Shown piece after piece: positions 24,163-32,590 of a stretch of DNA of 46,564 nt. The stretch is from NCBI GenBank assembly GCA_019310725.1, contig JAFDDT010000003.1:1-46564 (forward strand). Direction: 5' to 3'. Under the pieces are notes generated by a model. That model had not been told where the DNA came from. It worked only from the letters and a program-made list of their open reading frames with translations, and ran no database searches. Both the position numbers and the translations under genes were made by a program. Numbering within the stretch: the stretch's first letter is position 1; every line of letters starts with the position of its first letter. The stretch is from Deltaproteobacteria bacterium. Its GTDB lineage: Bacteria > Desulfobacterota > DSM-4660 > Desulfatiglandales > B25-G16.

Positions 24163-26253
24163 TTGAACACGGTATACATCACTGACGGGCCCAATAAGGG
24201 CACATCCTTTAACCTAAATGATGGCATCACCACTATCGGGAGAGCCACTGACAACGATATCTGTCTCTCAGATAGAGGGGTTTCCCGACATCATGGCAAG
24301 TTTTTCAGAAAGGATGGTGGGCTCTTTGTTGTAGATCTGAACAGCTTGCACGGCGTTTTTGTTGATGGTGAGAAGATAGAGCCGGGCCAGGAGGTGGCGA
24401 TCACAAAAGAGAACAGTGTGCTTATTGGAAAAACGGTTCTCTCTTTTCAAAGGAAACTTTCTAGGGAAAAAGTCAATCAACCATACCCCGTCTATGAGCA
24501 GAGAAAGCTCTTTGATACAACTGCGCCGCCCCTGCTGGTAAAAGATAGCACTAGGAGCTATGTCCGCAATTTGGAGTTATTGCTCAAGGTGTCAAATATC
24601 TTTGCTCAATCCCTCAATATCGATAAGCTTCTCGGTGAGGTAGTAGATCAGATTTTTAGTCACTTGAAGAGAATCGATCGTGGAGCCATATTATTGCTGA
24701 ACCAGGAAACCGGCAGCTTGAAAGAGGCGGTTTCAAGGACCAGAATGAAGGACAAAGAAGGCCTCTTTTCTAAAATCAACTACAGCAGGACGATCGTTAA
24801 AAGAACCATAGAGCAAGCTAAACCTGTAATGATGTCAGATACCAGCAGTATGGACAAGGTTAACCTCTCCAACAGCATGGAAAAAATGCATATCATGTCA
24901 GCTATGTGCGTGCCTCTCAAGTACAAAGAAAAGGTTGGGGGAGTTATTTATGTGGATTCCCTTGGGGTGCCTGAAGGACTCGGAAAGGATGACCTCCAAT
25001 TGCTTACAGGCTTGGCCAACACCGCGGCTATTGCCATAGAGAATGCCAGGCTCTATGATGCCCTGAAGCAAGAGCTAGCTGAGCGCAAGCGCTCAGAAGA
25101 GGAAAAAGCAAAACTGGAGGCCCAATTCCAGCATGCCCAAAAGATGGAAGCCCTGGGTACACTGGCGAGTGGCATCGCCCATAATTTCAATAACATCCTC
25201 ATGGGTATACAGGGCTACGCCTCATTAATGCTCATGGACATTGACTCCGGCCATCCCCACTACAAAAGACTGAAGGGCATTGAGCAGCAGGTTCAGAGCG
25301 GGTCTACCCTGACCAAACAGCTCCTCGGATATGCACGGGAGGGGAAGTATGAGGTCAAACCCATCACCCTGAACCAGATGGTGAAAGAAGTCTCTGACAC
25401 CTTTGCGATGACCAAGAAGGATATCACAGTCCATCTAGACCTTGCTGAAGACCTGCATATAATAAAGGCAGATCAAGGGCAGATCAGACAGACGCTGATG
25501 AATCTATATGTAAACGCTGCAGATGCCATGCCTCGTGGCGGAGATATTTTCCTGAAGACTGTAAATATTGCAGATAAGGATATGAAAGGTAAGCCCTATA
25601 CACCGAAGCCAGGAGACTATGCCCTGATAACCATTACTGACACGGGAATGGGCATGGACAAGAACACCATGGAGCGTATCTTTGATCCTTTCTTTACCAC
25701 CAAGGGTATGAGCAAAGGAACCGGTCTCGGATTGGCCTCGGTGTACGGCATTGTCAAGGCTCATGGCGGATACATTGATGTAGACTCCAAGAAGGGACGG
25801 GGAACAACCTTCAGTATCTATCTGCCAGCCTCAGATACGGAAGGAGGAAAACAGAAGGAAATCGCCGCAGAAGTCCTCAAAGGTAAAGAAGGTGTCCTTC
25901 TCGTAGACGATGAGGATGTGATTATTGACGTTAGCCGGGAGCTTCTTCAGACACTCGGCTACGAGGTTTACGTGGCCAGAAATGGGAAAGAAGCTATTGA
26001 CACCTATAAGGCAAACGAGGACAAGATTGATATGGTCATCCTGGATATGGTTATGCCGGATATGGGCGGCGGAGAGGCGTATGATATAATGAAAGGCATA
26101 AACCCCAACATTAAAGTCCTCCTCTCAAGTGGGTACAGCATAGATGGCCAGGCAGCCGAGATACTCGATCGGGGGTGCAATGGTTTTATCCAGAAGCCCT
26201 TTAATATTACGCAGTTATCTCAGAAGTTAAGGGAGATTCTGGAAAAGCAATAG
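24163..26253 (+). CDS. FHA-GAF hybrid sensor histidine kinase with receiver
   Basis: Domains in the 696-aa protein: an N-terminal FHA domain (about 1-100) with IGRATDNDICLSD and GVSRHHGKF, binding phosphothreonine peptides in known FHA proteins; a GAF domain (about 140-300, LLLKVSNIFAQSL ... TAAIAIENARLYDAL); a coiled linker; a dimerisation domain with SGIAHNFNNIL and His340; an ATPase domain with YVNAADAMPRGG, DTGMGMD and GTGLGLASVYG; and a receiver with phosphoacceptor Asp628 (LDMVMP) and QKPF. Translation begins at TTG directly after a strong GGGAGGAAATC site. FHA suggests input from a Ser/Thr kinase, though none is in the window. The kinase-receiver half is very similar to that of the PAS kinase at 18338. 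Confidence 0.93.
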   Translation: MNTVYITDGPNKGTSFNLNDGITTIGRATDNDICLSDRGVSRHHGKFFRKDGGLFVVDLNSLHGVFVDGEKIEPGQEVAITKENSVLIGKTVLSFQRKLSREKVNQPYPVYEQRKLFDTTAPPLLVKDSTRSYVRNLELLLKVSNIFAQSLNIDKLLGEVVDQIFSHLKRIDRGAILLLNQETGSLKEAVSRTRMKDKEGLFSKINYSRTIVKRTIEQAKPVMMSDTSSMDKVNLSNSMEKMHIMSAMCVPLKYKEKVGGVIYVDSLGVPEGLGKDDLQLLTGLANTAAIAIENARLYDALKQELAERKRSEEEKAKLEAQFQHAQKMEALGTLASGIAHNFNNILMGIQGYASLMLMDIDSGHPHYKRLKGIEQQVQSGSTLTKQLLGYAREGKYEVKPITLNQMVKEVSDTFAMTKKDITVHLDLAEDLHIIKADQGQIRQTLMNLYVNAADAMPRGGDIFLKTVNIADKDMKGKPYTPKPGDYALITITDTGMGMDKNTMERIFDPFFTTKGMSKGTGLGLASVYGIVKAHGGYIDVDSKKGRGTTFSIYLPASDTEGGKQKEIAAEVLKGKEGVLLVDDEDVIIDVSRELLQTLGYEVYVARNGKEAIDTYKANEDKIDMVILDMVMPDMGGGEAYDIMKGINPNIKVLLSSGYSIDGQAAEILDRGCNGFIQKPFNITQLSQKLREILEKQ

Positions 26254-26619
26254 GTTTTATTCCCCACTCGTGACTATTGAGCCACCAAGGCACAAAGACC
26301 CAAAGAGAAAATGAATATGAATTAAAAAATGGAGTTTTCTCATTAATGATCCTTAGGCTCATTAATCTCAATGTGCCACGTATCAAAAAGGCTGTAACCG
26401 TTCACGAGTTCACAGGTTCAGGGTTGAACAAAAATCTGAAAAGTCTTACGAGCAAGGTTAACGAAAGAAATGTAACCCTGAACGGTGAACCTTGAACCTA
26501 TGAACGCCTAAGAATAATTCTATAATCTTGGTGTCTTGGTGCCTTTGTGGCAAGATACCTGAGTAATACCCACAGGTTAGAAAGGTCACTAGAGATATGA
26601 ACCCATGTGCGGGTGCATG
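26254..26619. repeat. nested dispersed inverted repeats
   Basis: No gene is supported; the 26277..26495 ORF is repeat sequence. An outer pair, GCCACCAAGGCACAAAGACC (from 26281) and CTTTGTGGC-type sequence (26527-26552), encloses an inner pair built of GTTCACAGGTTCAGGG (26399-26429) and CCCTGAAC...CCTTGAACC (26472-26506). A third small hairpin ATTAATGA/TCATTAAT lies at 26342-26365. The inner phrases also occur at 2604-2630 and the outer phrases near 27.5-27.7 kb. Confidence 0.6.
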
Positions 26620-27210
26620 CTATGCCCTCGACCCCAGAATAGCCTGACGACCTTTTACCGCTCTACTAATCTCTTCGATAAGGGTATCCCATCTCCTATT
26701 ATCAATCGCATCATCTATGATGATTTCTCCCCTGGAATCTCTGTTCACCTTGGTAATGCCAGGATATTTCTTCTCCAGGTTCTTGATGAATGCAGACTGC
26801 TGCTTTTCCATGCTGAGCAAACGCTGGACTGCTTTTTTGAGGTCATTGTGTTGAATTGCCCTCCGGATCGTCATAGCAAGGTCAAGCACGTTGCATGGTT
26901 TGGTGAAGAAACGATAGATCTCTCCCTCATTGATAGCACGCATCGCGGATTCCAGGCTTCCGTGTCCAGTAAGAATCATTCGGATTGTATCCGGATATTT
27001 TTTCCGAACAACGGCAAGAAATTCCGACCCAGACATACCAGGCATTTTTTCATCTGAGATTATTACATCCACCTGTATCTGAGCCAGGAGACCGAGGGCA
27101 TCTTCCGCGGAACCGGCAGCCAGGATAACATACGGTCCACGAGAAAGCGCCTCTGTCAAAATCTCTGTAATGAAGGGCTCATCGTCAACGATCAGAATCG
27201 TGTGCTCCAT
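26620..27210 (-). CDS. response regulator receiver protein
   Basis: The 196-aa protein has an N-terminal receiver domain with the acidic pair Asp9/Asp10 (ILIVDDEP), phosphoacceptor Asp53 (IISDEKMPGMSG), a conserved Thr in MILTGHG and Lys in TKPCN. The C-terminal 75 residues are helical and include a coiled-coil-like stretch (LKKAVQRLLSMEKQQSAFIKNLEKKY) but no HD-GYP, helix-turn-helix or GGDEF output domain. The receiver resembles that of RpfG-type regulators (FFTKPCN). GAGGAG lies 8 bases before the ATG. It is convergent with the FHA kinase and may take phosphate from one of the two hybrid kinases. Confidence 0.9.
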   Translation of the reverse strand: MEHTILIVDDEPFITEILTEALSRGPYVILAAGSAEDALGLLAQIQVDVIISDEKMPGMSGSEFLAVVRKKYPDTIRMILTGHGSLESAMRAINEGEIYRFFTKPCNVLDLAMTIRRAIQHNDLKKAVQRLLSMEKQQSAFIKNLEKKYPGITKVNRDSRGEIIIDDAIDNRRWDTLIEEISRAVKGRQAILGSRA

Positions 27211-27888
27211 AATAGGGGCTCCTCATACCTCAATATATTACCTTGGTAAACCAAAACCCATTACCTTTGGAATCGTTTTCTTGTCAACGGTCCAACCATA
27301 GAAGAATCTGTTACTTCGCCAATTCAAAAAACGCTCAGACATTATAGCTGCAAGACGGATGCCAGAGCTAATAGCTTTCTGGAAATGAGGTCAAGGGATA
27401 CAAAAATCCCCAGCCCTATAATCGAGCAACTCTCAAAATTATTCTCTAACCTCCTGATATCCTCCAAAAGTGGTGGCATAGAAAGATGAACTTAGGCACG
27501 CCTTCTCTACCTTACATACTTTTATACCTAACTGTTCAGCTAGCCACAAAGGCACAAAGGCACCAAGGCTAAATATTAATTTATCTCCTAAGTAACTCGA
27601 GCAGAAAATGAGTTACTTCCACCAATAACCTGAGCAAGGGACTGGCTAGATGGTTTGCTGAAAAAGGAAGAAGACAATGTGCTACGCATAAAAAGGGTAT
27701 CAAAATAATGTTCAAATCTCAGTGGCTTTGTGTCTCAGTGGCTGAATGGTAACCTTTATGCCAACACTTTTGAGCGATATAAGATTTTTGCATAGCCCGA
27801 TATCGCAACGATTCAGGCTTGTTTTTTGCTGAACTTGTAGTATCTTAGGTAACGTACCCCCACTGGAAAATAAGGGCGAAGGGATATT
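27211..27888. repeat. intergenic region with CTTTGTGGCT repeats
   Basis: No gene is seen in about 680 bases. Around 27540-27571 the sequence AGCCACAAAGGCACAAAGGC is present, and at 27717-27745 approximate inverted partners (GTGGCTTTGTGTCTCAGTGGC). These match the outer arms of the repeat at 26281-26552. The remainder holds no recognisable promoter or RNA, apart from GAAGGG close to the next start codon. Confidence 0.45.
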
Positions 27889-30201
27889 ATGAAAACTGTT
27901 AATACTTTCACACTGCTTTGTTTTGCCGTGTTTGGATCACTTGCACTGCTCAGCACGGCATATGCACAGGACAGAGTAAGGTGTACCATTCATACCATTA
28001 ATCTCAATATGGCGTATGATGTGATAGATCCGGAGGATTTTGCAGGAAGACTTGACACCGTAGCCAATTTACTGCTGAGGGACCTTGATTCCGGCAATAG
28101 ATCCTGGGACTTAATAGGTCTCAGCGGGGCCTATAGCAAACGTCAGGGCACTTTTGTAACCCTTAAGGAGATGTCCCATCCCTGTCGCTGTTACAATGCT
28201 GGTCATCCGGGCTGGACCGCAGGGGAAAAGCTTACCACCCGCTGCCTTGCAAGCTACCTACAAAAGAAAAAAGCCGGGACAGATGAGGTAGGGCCCAAGA
28301 TTGACATTAATCATCAGAAGGGAGAGATCGGGCTTATCGCGAGACAAGACAAGTACGATGTCCTCGATGGAGTGGTGTACAAAAAACTACTGGGAAAAAC
28401 GTGGTTTGGTATAGCAAGAAAGAGGGTCTTGGGCACTCGACTACGTATCAAAGACACGGGCCACATTCTTCCCTTTTATGCAACCCACATCAGTTCCGGA
28501 GTGCAGCCCTTTCGTCCGGGTGCATCAGCCAACAACACAACCAAACAGGTAAGGGATCTTGTGTCCGCCATAAAGAAATGGTGGCACCCAGGTGATCTGA
28601 CTCCTATCGTGGTGGGCACCTTCAACTTTAAAAGGGGTACCAGATGTTATGACATCATGGGTGAGGATTTTGATGAAGTAGGCCATAATTATGGCTACGA
28701 CGGGATTGAACAGGTGTGGATTGGGAAAGAAACCAGTTTTCCAGGAGCACGGGGTAGGATGGAGGCAGTGCGTTATGAAGGCTCAGGGGTATTTGACAGT
28801 GACAGCACTGGATTGTCGGATTATTCTGTCTGCTATGTTGAACTCCTAACCCCAGGGCCCGATGTTCGTGACTTAACCATTGATCACTGTAATTTCCAGA
28901 GCAGATTCGCCCTCGGTTCCCAGCCTAAAGTGAGATGTGATCGCTATGACCTGAAATTTTCCTGGGCATGTAACTACATACCGCGCTTTACGGTATTAGT
29001 TGATGGACATCCCTATCACGATCCACGAGACAATTCCAGCCTTGCACACAGATTATGTCCTCAGAATACCGGGTCAACCTCTGTGCCCCTGCACTTCCTT
29101 ATTTCCGAAAATTCCTATGCTCGCACTGTTAGGGTTGAATTAGAAAGGCCGGACTGCTTCAGAACAATTGATATTCAACTCGGCAGACCAGCAATCGAAG
29201 TGTTTCCCTTTTCACACCAAGGATACGCATATACGGCTATGGGCATTCAAAATCCAGAACAATTCATTCAAGGTGTTACAGAAGCCCACAAAGATGTGCA
29301 GGTAATCGATAGAAATCCCACTGTGGAAGAAATTGAGGCCCTCTGGGACCGACGCGTGTTTGTTCATGGTAGACCCATTGGAGATACTAATGATCCCAAC
29401 TCACTCATCGTTGGATTTGTTATCGATTATAAACTTGGCTACGTTGCCAAACCCGTGTTTTGTAACATGCGTGCTAATGCTCTGGTTGATCCGGTCAACT
29501 TGTCCGCCACCATAACCAAAGGTCATGGAGCAGAGGTGCTGGAGCAGAGTATCGTAAATGACCTTCCCCTTGAAGGCTACCTCATATTTGACGGGTTTAC
29601 CGAACAGGACTATTGTGACCATATCTCGTTGACATTTGATGTTGAGGCTATCGATGATGCCGGACAGAGATCCCATGGGCATCAGAGCTTTTTTGCAAAC
29701 TCCCTTCTGTGCATTGTACGACCTGACTACAGTGAATTGTTATTTGATCTGGATTCAGGAAGCGTAAAAGACAGAATACACAACTCGGTTACCAGAGAGC
29801 TCTTCATGGACCTACTGGCGACATTAGGGGAAGATGAAAAAGCAATCGCACAGCAGAGGTTCCCTATTTTTAAAAATAGAATTGCCAATCTTGTGAGGGC
29901 ATCATTGGCAAAGGTTCAGAAGGATAGAGACCTCTGGCGGGCTTTCAAGGCCGCACAGAGAGAACACTACATAGACACCGAGCAAAAGATCTTTCAGCAA
30001 TTTGCCTCTCAAAAGAGCTTTGCTGAGGCTCAGACCAGGATCGAACCACTTCGTGAAACAATGATTGAAAGGGCACTGTCCACGCCCATTGAGATTTTTG
30101 CTCATGCCACGGTCTTAGACCTAAAAGAAGCAGAAGCAGTAAGCCAGCTTATGGAGAATTTGTTATTTGAAGAATCCAATGGGAGCTCTTGGCCGCCGTG
30201 A
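27889..30201 (+). CDS. secreted protein with degenerate EEP (endonuclease/exonuclease/phosphatase-like) domain
   Basis: A signal peptide ends near residue 26 (SLALLSTAYA-QD). Residues about 30-320 follow the EEP fold order: TIHTINLNM (usual start strand), DLIGLSGAY where the catalytic Glu of 'GLQE' is replaced, FYATHISSG with His200 kept, PIVVGTFNFKR where GDFN becomes GTFN (Thr244, Asn246), and a terminal LSDYSVCYVEL where SDH becomes SDY (Tyr312). The loss of Glu, Asp and the last His suggests no metal-dependent catalysis. Residues about 325-770 match no family I know; the first part is rich in Cys and Ig-like strands, the end is helical. It stands alone with no operon partner. Annotation as an EEP relative is an inference from motif order. 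Confidence 0.6.
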   Translation: MKTVNTFTLLCFAVFGSLALLSTAYAQDRVRCTIHTINLNMAYDVIDPEDFAGRLDTVANLLLRDLDSGNRSWDLIGLSGAYSKRQGTFVTLKEMSHPCRCYNAGHPGWTAGEKLTTRCLASYLQKKKAGTDEVGPKIDINHQKGEIGLIARQDKYDVLDGVVYKKLLGKTWFGIARKRVLGTRLRIKDTGHILPFYATHISSGVQPFRPGASANNTTKQVRDLVSAIKKWWHPGDLTPIVVGTFNFKRGTRCYDIMGEDFDEVGHNYGYDGIEQVWIGKETSFPGARGRMEAVRYEGSGVFDSDSTGLSDYSVCYVELLTPGPDVRDLTIDHCNFQSRFALGSQPKVRCDRYDLKFSWACNYIPRFTVLVDGHPYHDPRDNSSLAHRLCPQNTGSTSVPLHFLISENSYARTVRVELERPDCFRTIDIQLGRPAIEVFPFSHQGYAYTAMGIQNPEQFIQGVTEAHKDVQVIDRNPTVEEIEALWDRRVFVHGRPIGDTNDPNSLIVGFVIDYKLGYVAKPVFCNMRANALVDPVNLSATITKGHGAEVLEQSIVNDLPLEGYLIFDGFTEQDYCDHISLTFDVEAIDDAGQRSHGHQSFFANSLLCIVRPDYSELLFDLDSGSVKDRIHNSVTRELFMDLLATLGEDEKAIAQQRFPIFKNRIANLVRASLAKVQKDRDLWRAFKAAQREHYIDTEQKIFQQFASQKSFAEAQTRIEPLRETMIERALSTPIEIFAHATVLDLKEAEAVSQLMENLLFEESNGSSWPP

Positions 30202-30385
30202 GGCAAGCGGGCACTGGGGAATATGATAAGAAAAATAGTCACATTGTGGCTAGAAAATAATCATGTTTTATGATATTGTATATTTTAGTATGGCCTCAAC
30301 GAGAGGGATCTATAAAAACTGCACCCCATTAAGTGCCTTTTTTTAATCAATCTTGATGTTCCAATACATGGATAGTTGATAACCG

Positions 30386-30562
30386 ATGAACAGTAAAAGA
30401 AAAAGCGAGACCGCCTCAGATGAGAAGGCAAGAAAGGTCAAATTTGAGATCTTTGGAGAAGAAATGCTCGAAAAAGAGGTGAAACTGAGCGGTAACAGCG
30501 GTCGGATCTATCTTCCACCAGAGTGGGTCGGAAAACATGTAAAGATAATCAGGACAGATTAA
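30386..30562 (+). CDS. 58-aa DUF2080-like (AbrB-like) protein, missed by ORF track
   Basis: An ATG-TAA frame of 58 codons begins MNSKRKSETASDEK. It continues VKFEIFGEEMLEKEVKLSGNSG and RIYLPPEWVGKHVKIIRTD. The GNSGRIYLPPEWVGKxVKI part resembles the DUF2080 'transposon-encoded' proteins and AbrB/SpoVT-like swapped-hairpin DNA-binding domains, which carry a SGRIYLPKEW-type core. The start follows no strong Shine-Dalgarno sequence. It precedes the GNAT gene by 38 bases, so the pair may be co-transcribed. If the family match holds, it may be a DNA-binding regulator or a leftover of a transposon. The ORF track omits it because it is under 60 aa. Confidence 0.65.
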   Translation: MNSKRKSETASDEKARKVKFEIFGEEMLEKEVKLSGNSGRIYLPPEWVGKHVKIIRTD

Positions 30563-30600
30563 CCAAAGAACCATATATAAATGGCAGGAGGTTTATCGCA

Positions 30601-31038
30601 TTGGAAAAGCTGATCATAAGAAGGTTAGGGAAACAGGACCTCACTGATATTTCCAAAATCCTGAAAGCACTCACAGAGAAACGTGGCACAATAGACTATC
30701 AGAGGGCCGTTGAAGAAGAGGTAAAAAATAGAGATAGGGTTAGCTTTGTAGCTGAACTTGATAGTAAGGTGGTAGGATTTCTGATCACCTATATTCTTTA
30801 CGGTGGATTCGGTCTGGAAAAAAGTGCCTGGATTGGGCTTTTTGGCGTCGACCCCAAATATATGGGACAGGGGATTGGAAAGAGGATGGCGCAGGAGGTT
30901 TTCAAGGAATTTAAGAAAATGGATGTACTAAATGTCTACTCCTCAGTTAAGTGGGATTCAACTGACCTTTTATCCTTTTTCAAGTCCCTTGGTTTTGATA
31001 GATCTAACTTTATTAACTTGGAAAAGACGCTTGATTGA
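30601..31038 (+). CDS. GNAT family N-acetyltransferase
   Basis: The ORF track begins at 30523, but GCAGGAGG followed by TTG at 30601 gives a much better start, MEKLIIRRLGKQDLTDI, and about 145 aa, a usual GNAT length. Family features are the VSFVAELDSKVVGFLI strand pair, the acetyl-CoA loop VDPKYMGQGIGKRM (Q/RxxGxG/A) and the C-terminal FFKSLGFDRSNF. GNAT enzymes transfer an acetyl group to an amine; the substrate is unknown. The small DUF2080-like gene lies just upstream. A strong intrinsic terminator follows 67 bases after the stop. Confidence 0.9.
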   Translation: MEKLIIRRLGKQDLTDISKILKALTEKRGTIDYQRAVEEEVKNRDRVSFVAELDSKVVGFLITYILYGGFGLEKSAWIGLFGVDPKYMGQGIGKRMAQEVFKEFKKMDVLNVYSSVKWDSTDLLSFFKSLGFDRSNFINLEKTLD

Positions 31039-31105
31039 GGATTTGCAAGAAAGTGGAAAGATCTTAGCCTAAACATCACAGAAGAATTTCAAGTATTTTC
31101 CAATT

Positions 31106-31137
31106 AAAGGGTTGCGTTATTCACGCAACCCTTTTTT
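31106..31137 (+). terminator. intrinsic terminator after the GNAT gene
   Basis: AAAGGGTTGCG (31106-31116) pairs perfectly with CGCAACCCTTT (31124-31134) around a 7-base loop and is followed by a T-run (CCCTTTTTTCG). This is a textbook rho-independent terminator for the DUF2080-like/GNAT unit. Confidence 0.9.
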
Positions 31138-31405
31138 CGATCTCATTGATGATTCCACCTTGTTTTCAATCTCTTTACCGATCCTTCTTACGAGGCTCTG
31201 GTTAGTAAATCCGCACCTGATTGTTCCATGAAGCTCTCAGTACAAAGTAGGCGCACTCTAAGGTGATCTCTCGGTTCGAAGCCTTCAGCAAGGGCACCAA
31301 ATACAATACTCTTTCCCCCTATTTCTGGCGAAAGAACGAGGTTTCAGTCCGAATATTGAGAATAAAGGGATTGCAAAATATCCGAGGACTGCTTAGAGTT
31401 TAGGC
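31138..31405. other. intergenic region before MFS gene
   Basis: No gene or recognisable element is seen in these 268 bases beyond the upstream terminator. The start of the MFS gene has no strong ribosome-binding site. Confidence 0.4.
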
Positions 31406-32542
31406 ATGAAAATTTTGCTTCTCTTACTCTTCTGGGGCCTGTGGTATGTTAATTTTTCCAGCAGAACAGTCATTTCTCCCCTTTTACCCCTTATCGAAGA
31501 TGAGCTCGCCATCAGCCATGCTCTGGCAGGCAGCATATTCACCTTTCTGTCCATAGGCTATAGCATAACCTTGGCCTTAGCTGGATTGCTATCCTCCCGC
31601 ATTGGCTACAAACGTTCCATTGCATTAGGGTTTGCTATTCTGGCGACAGCCCTATTTTGCTTGAGATACACCACAACTTTCTCTTCACTTGCAACTGTTG
31701 CCGTATTTGTCGGGATTGGTACGGGCCTATACCTCCCAAGCGCCCTTCCCCTCTTAACCACAATCTTTAGGGGTGAAAACTGGGGAAAGGCCATCTCATT
31801 TCATGAAACTGCTGCCTCTCTTAGCATTCTCTCCATCCCGCTTTTCACAGCCCTTGCCCTGCCTTTTTTCTACTGGAGGACCTTTTTTTTCGTTCTGAGT
31901 GCAGCCTGCGTAATTGTCGGTATGTTTTTCTGGGCCTTTTCTCCAGACCCTCGTCCGCAGGAGGAAAAACGAGTTCGGTTCTCACAGGTGCTTCGTCGCA
32001 GGGATTTCTGGATCATAGCCATCCTCTTGATTTTTGCTGCGTCGAGCAGCCTCGGTCTCTACAATATGATACCTTTATTTCTCGTCAAGGAGAAGGGAAT
32101 TGAACTGGAAATGGCCAATACCATCTTTGGCTTTTCCCGGATTGGCGGTTTTTTTGTGACACTCATAGCCGGGTTTCTTGTGGATCGGTTTGGGGTCAAA
32201 AGGATTCTGCTCTTTTCATTGCTAGCTACAGGTCTTTCGACGATTGGCGTGGCTGTTTCCCAGACTTTCCCTCTCTTGGTGACCATGCTCATTCTCCAGG
32301 CAACCTTTTCCCCTGGATTTTTTCCGGCTGCCCTCGTGGCAATCTCAAAACTCACAACATTACACGAACGAGGTATCTTTACTGGAGCAACCATGGCCAT
32401 CGGGGTCGCGTTTGGACTTGGGTTCACCCCCGCCATCTTGGGCGCAGTGGCTGATGCGTGGAATTTCCAGATTGGCGTTCTAGTCCTGGGGGTGCTTACG
32501 GTTCTTTCTTGCGTTTTATTGAGAGGACTTGGAAAGATCTAG
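31406..32542 (+). CDS. MFS transporter
   Basis: The 378-aa hydrophobic protein has about 12 membrane segments and the MFS fingerprints: FSSRTVISPLLPLIEDELAIS at the first segment, GLLSSRIGYKRSI (motif A between segments 2 and 3: GxLaDrxGxkr), and a second motif-A-like GFLVDRFGVKRIL in the C-terminal half. The NFSSRTxxSPLLPxIxxxL start resembles the OFA and related carboxylate/sugar-exporter branches. The transported compound is unknown. It is a single gene on the plus strand, convergent with the minus-strand TRAP cluster, whose last gene ends 48 bases away. The slightly short length is still within the family range. Confidence 0.88.
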   Translation: MKILLLLLFWGLWYVNFSSRTVISPLLPLIEDELAISHALAGSIFTFLSIGYSITLALAGLLSSRIGYKRSIALGFAILATALFCLRYTTTFSSLATVAVFVGIGTGLYLPSALPLLTTIFRGENWGKAISFHETAASLSILSIPLFTALALPFFYWRTFFFVLSAACVIVGMFFWAFSPDPRPQEEKRVRFSQVLRRRDFWIIAILLIFAASSSLGLYNMIPLFLVKEKGIELEMANTIFGFSRIGGFFVTLIAGFLVDRFGVKRILLFSLLATGLSTIGVAVSQTFPLLVTMLILQATFSPGFFPAALVAISKLTTLHERGIFTGATMAIGVAFGLGFTPAILGAVADAWNFQIGVLVLGVLTVLSCVLLRGLGKI

Positions 32543-32590
32543 AGAGAAGTTTCTCCGTGGATCTGAAATCCCTCGAACCTGCCTCGAGAA

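Noticed and set aside
26605-27057. 150-aa plus-strand ORF opposite the response regulator
   Set aside because: It lies antisense to a clear receiver domain and has no family resemblance.
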